Below, piece after piece: positions 11,762 through 21,590 of a DNA stretch of 64,000 nucleotides (position 1 is its first letter; the number at the start of each line of letters is the position of its first letter). The stretch covers positions 29,202,001 through 29,266,000 of the forward strand of contig OZ316891.1 in assembly GCA_973895155.1 (NCBI GenBank), written 5' to 3'. A program made the position numbers and the translations under genes. Source of the stretch: Marsupella aquatica. Its lineage: Eukaryota; Marchantiophyta. Under the pieces are notes generated by a model that saw nothing but the letters and a program-made list of their open reading frames with translations, had not been told where the DNA came from and did no database searches.

Positions 11762-12814
11762 TATTTCGTCAGCTTTGGCGCCAGTTGTGGAATTTGACAG
11801 TCACAATCTAAGTAACTGCATCTATTGTCCTATTTATGCCGGCATTGTTGAGTGTTGGCAGGGGCTCAACTGACTATTGTGGCCTATTACAGATACGAAG
11901 TGAGAACACCAGTCGTCATCCTGGGAAAAATGTGTTGTGTAATATCGTTTTAAACGGACTGGGGTCCTCAGGTCAAATATAGCACCGTTGGCTTAATTAT
12001 GCATAAGTAGTACCGACAGCAGTCGTGCTGTTGTCTTCGACTACTCGACTGCCCTGATGTAAATAGCCATATCTTCGACTGGCTATTTTCTTAACCCTGT
12101 TTGCACCAGGGTTGCAACTGAATGGGCTTGACCGCTTGACCCTTTGTATCGCCTCACTGTTTCTCTATCTCCTTTCCCCAAATTTGAAAGGGTCAAGCAT
12201 TAATGACATTGGACTACAGTTTGCACAGAAATGTTCACTCCTTTCTGAGCTTCCGCTTTCTAGAGGAGTTTTGGGCTCGATTGTTCTGTGTATTATTGTG
12301 CAATGGCAGGCTTACCCCCTATCTCTCTCGAGGACCCGTCTCCCGTGAACTACCTTTTCCCTGAAAACAAACCCCTCACTCGTTGCCTAGGTTATTTATC
12401 TCAAGTGCAAGTTTTTCCGGAGTGGACTTGGATTCAAAATTATTGGATATGCAGGGACAGTACACATGCATTTTCTCCAAAATGGAGACAGGTTTTCGCA
12501 CTTCGAATCCGTAATAGGCTATGTCCGGAAAGCCCCATATATTGCCTCAACAATTCGGATTCTCATATGAACGTTCTGACTGGATGATCTCTGATAAGGC
12601 GCCGGTGAAAGGGCATGATGAGTAGACGAGAATGTCTGAACAGAGCAAGCCATGCCCTGGGAGTTGCTGAGCCAGTCGTGCGGGAATATGGGGAGTACAG
12701 CTCTTACAGGAAGCTCCAACTGACTAAATATTGGTGAGCTGAAGAGTCCATGAGTCTAGTTAGGAAATTACTACGAGAAGAGCTTACTCAATTGTAAATG
12801 ACCGATTGACTATA
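11762..12814. other. 3' flank of the Lunapark gene
   Basis: The first few hundred bases after the stop are the likely 3' untranslated region; the open frames at 12.1-12.7 kb are short and without domains. No second gene is supported. Confidence 0.5.
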
Positions 12815-12961
12815 GGTGATTAGGGGCTGAAATTAGTTCTCTCAAAGCAATGACCCGTTGGTGATTAGCGGCTGAAATTGGTTCTCTCAAAGCAATGTGA
12901 CCCAAGGCAGCCTCTTGAAAGCAAGTGCGGACCCAAGGCAGCCTCTTGAAGGCAAATGCGG
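12815..12961. repeat. Two adjoining tandem duplications (45 bp and 31 bp)
   Basis: GGTGATTAG-GGCTGAAATT and CTCTCAAAGCAATG form a 45-bp unit at 12,815 and 12,860. Immediately after, ACCCAAGGCAGCCTCTTGAA starts a 31-bp unit at 12,900 and 12,931. Confidence 0.8.
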
Positions 12962-13826
12962 AGTAGATACTCCGAGTTGGGGTTTTTTGAACAATCAAGA
13001 AATACTTTGCCAAATTGGTTAAACGTGTAACTCCGATCACGGAAATTGGTGTATTCTGAAGCAGTAAGTTAAATCTCTTCGGATCGTTATAATTATCCAT
13101 CTCCACCCAAAATTGATTGAAACTATGAATGGAAATCTGTCAAATTTTATGGGAGTTCATTTCTAATCTCGTACCTCTTGGCGGTGATAACAATTGACAT
13201 TACTTGCCTGAAACCGAATGGAGCTATTTGTAATGTAGTCGGATGGAGAAGGACCGCAGTTCAGCTATGGCAACTACTACAAGAAGCGGTGCAACATCTC
13301 AGGAAAGGCACCACTCAACGTTTCATGCTGAGTGCTTCGCAAGACACAATAGAAACCTTAACTACATCCTCTGTTTGGACCCAACCTGCGTGCCAGGACT
13401 TTGGGTCTCCTTGTGAAATGATCGAGACCTTGCAAACGAGCTCGAATGTGTCTACCAGTCCTGCCGCAAAGCTGCAGCTCCCTGGAACAGCTTGGCGTTT
13501 CTCTCAAAAAGCAGGTGATTAAATTACCAGGAGATATGTGGTAGTCACTTGATAACTATCAAGCTGAGTGCTGAAAACCGGTAGTATCATGGTTGATAAC
13601 TCGATTCCTGGATTGACTAAACATGGACAGAAAGTGCGCTGAAAATTTCTCCACTGAGCTGTCTAAAACGATTAAATCTCTTAAGGATTTTTATCTTTGT
13701 ATCAGTGTTGGGCGTAATGTGTTCACATGTGCATGAGTCTATGCGGGCCAAAACTGCTACAAGGGCTTTGGGATATGTTTCATTTTCAGTCAGAGGCAGT
13801 TCTGTTGGAGTAGAATGAGGCAATTT

Positions 13827-14159
13827 TGTTGGAAATGAATCACACTCGAACTGATGAGGATGCCAGCATCAAGGGCCTTTAGCTTAGTGGCAGAGCAGTA
13901 CAATGTACACGGGAGGTCCTAGGTTCAATTTCTAGCCGGTCCATGCTGTTGACAATTCCAACTTGGTATCAGAGCCAAAGATCAGGAGTTTCCCTTGTAG
14001 CAAGTGTGGCCCAAGGGAGAGTGTTGGAAATGAACCACATTCGAACTGGTGAGGGATCCAGGCATCAAGGTCCAATAGCTCAGTGGTAGAGCGCTAAGAT
14101 GTACATGAGAGGTGCTAGGTTAAATTCCTAGCCGGTCCAAGGAGTTGAAAATTCCAACA
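13827..14159 (+). mobile_element. Complete TRIM retroelement with tRNA-like LTRs
   Basis: Two direct repeats of about 136 and 138 bp (13,827-13,962 and 14,022-14,159) begin TGTTGGAA; the second ends TTCCAACA, the inverted complement. The 59-bp interior starts with TTGGTATCAGAGCC, the standard plant primer-binding site for initiator tRNA-Met, and ends with the purine tract AAGGGAGAG directly before the second LTR. The 5-bp sequence AATTT flanks both ends (13,822-13,826 and 14,160-14,164), a target-site duplication. With no coding capacity this is a terminal-repeat retrotransposon in miniature. Each LTR also contains a tRNA-like region: TAGCTTAGTGG or TAGCTCAGTGG (A box), a GCTC/GAGC D stem in the second copy, and a T stem CTAGG/CCTAG with a 7-base loop (B box). 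The 5' part resembles plant tRNA-Cys. The LTRs differ at many positions, so the insertion is not recent. Confidence 0.88.
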
Positions 14160-14262
14160 AATTTCCAGAATGGGACAATTTAGAGTTAGAGTCAATTCCT
14201 GGCTGGTCCATGGTGTTGACAATTTCAACAAATATCCAGAATGGGACAACTTTGAGTTAGAG
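14121..14262 (+). repeat. 71-bp tandem duplication of LTR tail plus flank
   Basis: Unit 14,121-14,191 contains the last 39 bases of the downstream LTR and 32 bases of flank (CCAGAATGGGACAA, GAGTTAGAG). Unit 14,192-14,262 repeats the same junction. The second unit's LTR-tail part resembles the upstream LTR (GTCCATG-TGTTGACAATT) more than the downstream one, so an older related insertion or a recombination event is possible. Confidence 0.75.
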
Positions 14263-16369
14263 CAAGACCCCACTGCCTCAACAAGAGTGTCATGAGTCAT
14301 TCTGTGTTGGTGGGAGAATCTGTGGTTACGTTTTCTTGGCTTACTTGTTACTAGCTTTCCCCACTTAACAGCAATGATCATCCTTCATTTTATCATTCTT
14401 TAAAGTATAACTCTAATGTATTGTGCATTTTGGTACAGAGTACACAATACAGGCTGGACTGCCCAATATGCACATTGTAATCTTAGGTTTCCAGGTTTGC
14501 TTCTAGTGTAGAAAAAGAGACTTAAAAACAGGGAAGAGTGGAATCGCTAATGAACTCAAATATACTAATATTCAACAACCTTACTAATGGAAAATTAGCC
14601 CCTCAAAACTTGGATAGAATCCCCCACTTTGGGCCCTTTTACAGCCCACAACGCACTGTTAACAGGTGTGACTAGATCCACAAAATGCACATGGCAACTC
14701 ATTGGAAAGATAGATGTGAGTCTGTATACAGTAATGCTCCTGTCTCGGGCGTTGTAGGCTATAATGTCCCCAAAATTGAGGCTTCACACTAAGTTTGTAG
14801 GGGCTATGATTGCCCACATGACCTGGTAACAAGGTTAGTACCTTTTATCCCTGAAAATATTGTGTGATCTTACTAGTTTTTATCCTGTTTCTCTTCACAC
14901 TTCAAGACAAACCTAAATTTCATGACAAGTAGAGGAAGAGTCTCAAAATGCCCTTGCAGTGCGTGTGATCGGCATTCTCTTCCATGAAGCTCAGAAATGT
15001 ACATGGAGGAAACTCTTGCATGGATTTCAGTTGATAAACTGTTCCTTGAGGCTGTCAATCACAGAATGTCTCACCTTGCATCTAGTGCATTATGCATATT
15101 CGGGAGTCATGCATTTCTTTTTGCAAGACAAGTAGTAGAATGATTGCAAGAGTAGTAGTGCAAGAAACTCACACCATTCAAGGCCATGAGCACATGGACA
15201 AATGTCAAAGTTAGCACGTCTAGCTGTCCCAGACAAATTCTGTCAAGAATGTAAGTTTTGATTATATCCAACTATTGCAATTCAGGACCACACATAAGCC
15301 GTCATAAATAGACTGTCCCGAAAGCAGAACCTGGTGGATCCAGGTTGCCATAATTAGTTAGAAAATGTTCTTTGCACAGCAAAAAAATGCCTGCTTTGTC
15401 CTTCCAGAGGTTTGGGGTCAGTGGTAATTGAGCTTCTCCTTAAGTGAGGACACTGGCAGTCTAAACAAATATACTAGTCCCTTACTAAATGCAAGCCCTT
15501 GAGGGTACCCATGGCCCATAGAGTAGTTGCAAATCTCAATAAGTGCAATATTTACTTCAAATCGCACTTATTGATCAATACAATTATAGGGTCTTCTAGT
15601 GCCATTTTTGGTACATGCAAAACTTTCAATTCTTGTACTTGTCAAGAAATTTCAGCCATCAATCAAAGCGATTGAAATGTGAAGGTGAGACCGTATTGTA
15701 ACTAAAACATACAGATTGAAAAATTGCATTTAAGGGCTCAAAAATTTAGATCTAAAATCTGTGTTCCACAAAAATTGCATCAAAAAAGTGTTGGGGATCT
15801 AATTGGACAACATGATAGCAGTGTAGGTCAGTCACCTGGGCAAATTAAGAGTGGTCTGGTGTAGGCAGGGTCAGTTTTATAATAGTTTGGATAAGTATGT
15901 CCATCCAAGACTCCAGAACCAACCTTAATGACTTTTCTTTCCTAGTGAAAACCTGTTTGACCTTGACCAATACTTGAGCCTAACTATGGTAGACCCCAAA
16001 GAGACCAAGGAGGCCCCCACAAACCTAAGAGTCCAAGCCACAACAAAGAGCGAAAAGCCTACAAAGCTAGAAGGGAGGGAGGGTGGAAGGCCAGCCCCCA
16101 ACATTTCTTTCAGTTGTGGCAAAATCCCACCTACAGCAAAGTGCTTCTCCACCCGTTTGGATCTCATTATCCAACTTTCCACCAAGCCACAAGGTCTATC
16201 CAAAACAGCCTTAAGGGTACGAGTGTCCTACCACAGGATGTGAGTGGGAGAGCCTTAGTACCTTGCCATCCTGTTTACTGTCATCCTGGTCCAGCAATAA
16301 ATAAATTATCATGAAAATGTTGGAGGTCACTGACAGAACATGTCAGAGTGGTTGTGTTTGGACCAGTGT
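14263..16369. other. Intergenic, no gene recognised
   Basis: AT-leaning sequence with many stops in all frames. Short open frames at 14,873-15,058 and 15,925-16,314 show no domain. I see no clear element borders. Confidence 0.5.
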
Positions 16370-16650
16370 TTTCTTTTAGTGGTGAAAATTTGCCAAATTC
16401 CACCTCCCCAAAAAACTTTAGCAACTTTTGGCTAAAATTAGTTAGTATCTTTTGGTCTCATTAGCTAGTGTCCCACCTAATCACAGGTCCATTAGCCAGA
16501 ATCTAATGGTCCTCCTTAAATCTAGGGAGATCTGAGGGTCAGGAAAATAATCAGATAAGTAATATTTTGAGCATCTTCTCCTGCACACACTGGACATTTG
16601 CCACTATGGCCAAAAAGTAAAATCCTTCAAAAATACGCTGGTTTTGACCC
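16370..16650 (+). repeat. Interspersed repeat family, copy C
   Basis: It contains AAATTCCACCTCCC, AACTTTTGGCTAAAATTA, CATTAGCCAGAATCTAATGG and CTCCTTAAATCTAGGGAGATCT in order, matching the inverted copy at 4,675-4,930 and, more loosely, the copies at 4,120 and 35,985. Confidence 0.6.
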
Positions 16651-17663
16651 AATTTTAAGCATCCTGATGTAAACAATGACTTGTCAATTGATACTTTAAT
16701 TCTAGAATTAAAAAACAAAAACACTAGAATAATGTTTTTGGCATTGCGCTATGTCCTGAAACTGAAGCCCCCAAGCTCCCATAGACCTAAGTATTAGACA
16801 AAACGCTCAGATGCACCATCATAACCCAGACAGACTCAGAAAGCCCACTGTACTCACACAACACTGTTTCTTTGGGAAAAACCCATATTTTTCTGGTCAA
16901 AAGTGATCTGGCCCTGCCAGGGAAGGCAAAAAGTGAAATATGTTGGGTAGCCTGAACCTTTTCAGAGCTCCACATGTGAAGAAATGGAGAGGGAGTATTT
17001 TATATAAGGATAAATATAAGGATTAGGTAACATTTTTTTCTTAGGGTTAGAGTTCCATTTGAAGTTTTGAGATAACTAAAGGAGGCGTGAATAGCTGGGG
17101 TTTTTCCTACTATGGGACTAGAGAAAATAGAGGAGAAGAGGTACGAAAGGGAAAGTGGAGAAACACAAGAGAAAACGAAAATATGCTAAAACAAGAAGAA
17201 GTGGCGTAGTGGAGGATGTGGTTGTGCACTAAATGCATGGGCAAAACTATTGATGGGTTTCAAGCTTCATGAGAGTGGTCCATCCGAAAATTACGTTCTC
17301 ATTGCCAGGAATAAATAATTAAAATATTTCGCGCAGGTCGCAGGGGATGGCACTCGTCACGTGGCCAAATGAACAGTAGCCGGTTAGATGCAGAGCCCGT
17401 GTCAGCTGCGGTTTAAAACTCACCCTGCTTCAGACACCCCAGTAGTGTCTAGACGTGACTGGCCTGTCCCTAGCGAGAGGGCGGGAGGGACGGGGCTGGA
17501 GGACCGGCCCCAGTTTCTGGCACGGCATGACGACGGCCGCCGTTCGCTCGGGTCGCGGGTATACCTCACGGGAGGGACAGTCACGCCGAACACACAAAGG
17601 ACAGTGGCCACGGGACGACCGTTGTGCCGCACAGATGAGGACAGCCGCCACGGGAGGACAGTG
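16651..17663. other. Intergenic; GC-rich tail
   Basis: Up to about 17,330 there is nothing recognisable. From 17,390 to 17,660 the sequence turns GC-rich with repeated GGACAGT and CCACGGGA phrases; the overlapping frames on both strands look like by-products of composition. Confidence 0.4.
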
Positions 17664-18800
17664 GAGTGATTTCTCCACTGATTTGTCCACAGCTTCTTCA
17701 GTCCATCGACGCAAAAGAATGTGGACCGCATCGCCTTTCTTGCCCTCGATCCACTCGCAGCCAGACTGGTAGAGACTTGAGGAGTAGAGTGATTCTTCCA
17801 CAGCTTCTGCATTGCTCAGGCGGGAAGTGTGTGACATTTTTCATCGGGTACAATGCAGAATTTGGACTGCTATAGACTAGAGGAGTAGAGTGATTCCTCC
17901 ACAGCTTCTGCAGTGCACAGGCGGGGAAGTGTGTGACATTTTTCATCAGGTACAATGCAGAATTTGGAGTGTTAGAGACTAGAGGAGTAGAGTGATTCCT
18001 AGCCTCCACAGCTTCTGCAGTGCACAGGCGGGAAGTGTGTGACATTTTTCATCTGGTATAATGCAGAATTTGGACTGCTAGAGACTAGAGGAGTAGAGTG
18101 ATTCCTCCACAGCTACTGCACTGCACAGGCGGGAAGTGCGTGACATCATCAGGTATAATGCAAAATTTGTACTGCTAGAGACTAGAGGAGTGGAGTGATT
18201 TGTTCACTGCTTCGGCAGTCCCACAGTTCGGGAACTGTGTGACATTTGTCATCAGGCATTATGCAGAATTTGGGCCGAATTGCCTTTCTTGCCCTCGATC
18301 TGCACGACCTCGACTCCATTCCATTCAGAGAACTGTGGCCAGACCGCTAGAGCTTAGTGGAGTAGAGTGATTCGTCCACAGCTTTTCACTGCATAAGTAG
18401 GAACTGGGTGGCGTTTTCACCTATACTCATAATGGCTTTCTTGCCCTCGATCTGCTCGTACTCGACTCCGTTCCATTGAGAGGAGGGTGGCCAGACATCT
18501 AGAAGCTTGTAGAGGGGTGGAGTGATTCGTGGGCAGCGTGATCTCTGCACGTAAATCACATTCGCATTATTTGCAGCTCATCCCCAACATTAGCGATTCG
18601 TCCACAGCTTCTTCACGGGCTTCTTCACTGTGCAAGCGGGAATTGGGTGACATTTTTATCGACGCGTAATGCAGAATCTGTACTGGGTCACCGTTCTTGC
18701 CCTCGATCTGCTCGCACTCGAGTCAGTTCAATTCGGAGGACGGTGGCCAGACCGCTAGAGCCTCCTAGAAGACTGGAGTGCTTGATCTCTGAACGCAAAT
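17664..18800. repeat. Minisatellite, about 102-bp unit with longer variants
   Basis: The motif GAGTAGAGTGATTC, CCACAGCTTCTGCA, AGGCGGGAAGTGTGTGACAT, ATGCAGAATTTGG, AGAGACTAGAG repeats with starts at 17,782, 17,883, 17,985, 18,091 and 18,188 (spacings 101, 102, 106, 97). Further right the units are longer and gain TTCTTGCCCTCGATCTGC and GTGGCCAGAC modules (to about 18,760). Unit lengths are not multiples of three, so the minus-strand open frames across it are not evidence of a protein. Confidence 0.85.
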
Positions 18801-19243
18801 CACATTCACATTGTTTTTATAGCTCATCCCCAACATCTCCTCCCCCTGGAAGTTCAGCCTCCCTTGCTTCACTAGCCAGCCAGACAGCCCTTTCACTCCC
18901 AAAGTCCAAGCGGGAACTGTGAGACTTCCATCGACGCATATTGCAGAAATTGTACCGGATCTTCTTTGCTGCTCTCGATCTGCTCGTACTCAGCTTTGTT
19001 CCATTCAGAGGAAAGCGTGCCCTCTGCGTGTGATCGACATGATGGTTCCACTCACTCAAAAGCTGTTCTTCTCGTCTAACCGTACTGCGCATATATACTT
19101 CTCATCATCCAACGATGAAGAGGACACGTATCCTTACTTTTTCGGCTCAAGCAACATGCCGGGAGATGTCCAGCTTGTACAAGTTTCATTGTACAAGCTC
19201 TACAATGTCGGGTTCGAGAGGGTAAGTAACGGAAACTGTTGGG
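18801..19243 (+). other. Open block with a consensus splice donor, gene uncertain
   Basis: From an ATG at 19,039 an open frame of 61 codons (MMVPLTQKLFFSS..., ending ...YNVGFER) runs into a strong donor AGG/GTAAGT at 19,221/19,222. Just downstream, a second open block starts at an ATG at 20,063 and stops at 20,386 (107 residues). The only nearby acceptor (ending 20,051) is not in the phase needed to join them. I do not recognise either block. This could be a small gene interrupted by the element at 19,244-19,879, or chance. Confidence 0.25.
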
Positions 19244-19879
19244 CCGGGTTTAACCTGACGGGTAAGTTGACGGCTTGCCGGGCATGTCAAACTGTCAAAT
19301 GACGGCTCGAAAATGACCAATTTGACGGATATTCCACAATATTCTCCCGAACTCACCCGGACTCCCCCGGACCCTTCCCGGACTCCTCCCGAACTCACCC
19401 GGACCCTTCCCGGACTCCCCCAGACCCGAACCCGGACTCCCCCGGACCCCGGTTCGGGGTGGCAGCCAGCCGGGGCCGGGTCTGGGGTCGGGGCTGGGGG
19501 AAGGAGGGCGGGGTTTAGAGTCCCGGACTCCCCCGTACCTGAACCCGGACCCTTCCCGAACTCCCCCGAACTCCCCCGAAACTCCCCCGAAACACCCCCG
19601 ACCCTCCCCCGAACTCCCCCGACCTACCCTGAACTCCCGGTCCCCCGAACCTTGCCCAAACTCCCCCGAACCCGGCCCAGACTCCCCCGAACCCGAACTC
19701 CCCCTCGCCTGAACTCCCCCGAACTCCCCCGAACTCCCCCGACCTCCCCCAAACCTCGCCCGAACCCGGCCCGAATGTCTCCCAAACTTGTCCCGGCCCG
19801 GACTGCTCCCGAACCCGGGTGCCGGGTTGCCGATTTGCCGACGATTTTTGGCCAGTTTGACGGGCAAGGTCAAACCGGG
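19244..19879. mobile_element. hAT-like non-autonomous element with a C-rich minisatellite inside
   Basis: CTGTTGGG occurs at 19,236-19,243 and again at 19,880-19,887, an 8-bp direct repeat as made by hAT transposons. Directly inside, the left end CCGGGTTTAACCTGACGGGT and the reverse complement of the right end (CCCGGTTTGACCTTGCCCGT) agree at 14 of 20 positions. The interior from about 19,340 to 19,830 is a degenerate repeat of the type CCCCCGAACT. No transposase is present. The long proline-rich frame on the plus strand and glycine-rich frame on the minus strand are products of this repeat. Confidence 0.7.
19340..19830. repeat. Strand-biased C-rich minisatellite, (CCCCCGAACT)-like
   Basis: Runs of four to six C separated by GAACT, GGACT, GACC or GAAA fill the plus strand; the minus strand therefore has spaced G runs that fit a G-quadruplex pattern. 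The tract is densest at 19,555-19,760. Confidence 0.9.
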
Positions 19880-19887
19880 CTGTTGGG

Positions 19888-20864
19888 GCTGGATGGGAAT
19901 GGCGAAGGGCTCCCGGTACAGCCAGACAGACAGGCAAAAACGGTACAAGCGAATTTTAAAAGATCGAAGTCGAAAAGGACAGTGAGGGCACTGGATATCA
20001 TTAAGTTTAGCTATGACAACTCCTGATCTTGCTGTGGATACAATCACACAGGAAACAAAGGAATGTACCACCATGGCTCTCTTGTACCCATCTTTACTCC
20101 CGTCCCCTACTCCATAGAACCTGTGGACTCCAAGTTCAGCGAATTTGGCTGGTCGTTGAGGCAAACAGATTTCAGGGATAAAATCAGGAGAGCACCTGGA
20201 AAACGCACGCATGAGACGGATCCTTCAACTCCGCTAACGGGATTCCCAAGTTCCCGGTGCCACCAAATCACGATCGAGGTTGTTGCGGTGGACGCGCGAG
20301 GTTGCTTGTACGCCGTGAATTGCGGTCCCACATTTGGGATTGAGACGAACTCCACTCCCTCTACTGACTACAAACTGCATTTCTGAAAATTAAATGAGCG
20401 TGAAGAGTATCTTTGCCGATGGCTTTCAAAGCTGCATGAGGATTCGATTGGAGACCCCAGTTTCCAATGCGCCAACAGCGGAAGACTCAAAACCTCAGTT
20501 TCCGTTGCGCAAACAGCGTGAAGTTTCCGACTGAAAACAGTGCGGTAAGTTTGACACTACTTTGATCCAAACCACTCCATCGAGAGCCGAGTAGATCACA
20601 CTTTGACCCATCCGACCTCCACAACGTTATTATAGAGGAGTCAAGGGGATAATATCGCAGAGGTAAACGTTGTGAGCTGGAATGGAAATTAAACTGGATT
20701 AATTAAATTGCAACACATATGTAGTCATGTGTAACGCCTCCAGGGGTCACGAATGTTTGGCAGTATACTGTCTTTCTACGGTATTAACTAATTGGGCTTT
20801 GTGACTGCAAACGTTAATGTTAAATCCAGATGCTTTTCGTAAAATACTTTTCTATGACATGCAG
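19888..20864. other. Open block 20,063-20,386 and flank
   Basis: The 107-residue plus-strand block (MYHHGSLVPIFTPVPYS..., ending ...DYKLHF) is hydrophilic, lacks known motifs and is discussed with the block at 19,039. A duplicated phrase CCCAGTTTCC-ATGCGC/CTCAGTTTCC-TTGCGC lies near 20,457-20,510. Nothing else is recognised. Confidence 0.3.
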
Positions 20865-21590
20865 AAAGCCCTCCCGCCGCTCGGAAGAATTTTATCGTAC
20901 GCCACCAACTGTACATTTTTGGCATGACTTGCTGTACTTAGCAGAGTGGTCCCTCGAGACTTCTACTTGGACCAGTTTGGTCACCACTTTGACTCTCTGG
21001 TGCTCTTTGATTGGTTTCCATTCCTGAATTATGCACTAAAGATTGGTGAGCATCTTCTGTGACAAGGACCTTTTGTGACAGAGTTTCCTGGGTCTTAATT
21101 TCCTGAGAACGTGCGTTCTACAAAGTACTCACGCTTTTTGGCATCTCTGGGTCTGGTTCACGTCTCCCAAGTTCTTTTCGATTTGTGGCCCGGTTTGATT
21201 CTTTGATGGATGGCTTGGAGAGTCCTGTTCCACAATGAGAACGTACGTGCATGGAGGGCCATAAGTTACTGTGATAGTATTTCTAGTGTACATGAAATGC
21301 TTCGGAAGTGAGTCCAATTTATTACCTTCACAAGCTCTCCCGACTCCCGCAAGCTCTAGATTGTCTCGTAGCTGTCAAAGCGAAGAGGCAATATATTGAC
21401 ATTTATGACCCATACATTCATTGAGAATGATGGAATTCTGCTGGAAGTTTTGTCGACAATCACGAGCTTTTATTTGCGGAATTTTGCAATGCTCTTTGTC
21501 AGACGGGCGACACAGATTTAGATGAGCCGCATTCAAGTATGCAAGACTTTAATATCGAAAGCGCAAAGGACTTACTGCAGCGCAGAAAAG
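20865..21590 (+). pseudogene. Decayed exons of an unrecognised gene
   Basis: Block 1 (20,865-21,045) follows the acceptor GCAG and ends at the donor G/GTGAGC. It reads KALPPLGRILSYATNCTFLA, then TGA (20,925-20,927), then continues in the same frame through PRDFYLDQFGHHFDSLVLF to NYALKI. Block 2 (21,356-21,590) is open except for two close TGA codons (21,422 and 21,428), contains YIDIYDPYIH and HELLFAEFCNAL, and ends at the donor G/GTAATA. Protein-like composition, splice-like borders and only stop-codon damage suggest a recently broken gene, or exons whose true borders avoid the stops. I cannot name the family. Confidence 0.35.

Noticed and set aside
13178-13522. 114-codon plus-strand frame
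   Set aside because: It opens with TTG, not ATG, has no splice support and no recognisable domain.
13878-14137. Two genuine tRNA genes
   Set aside because: The A and B boxes are good, but anticodon stems do not pair and acceptor stems are only partly complementary; both copies lie inside LTRs.
17420-18045. Overlapping minus-strand frames over the minisatellite
   Set aside because: Unit lengths are not multiples of three and the frames change between units.
19313-20026. 237-codon proline-rich frame (and long glycine-rich frames opposite)
   Set aside because: It is read out of the CCCCCGAACT repeat inside a transposon-like element; both strands stay open because of composition, and no domain is present.
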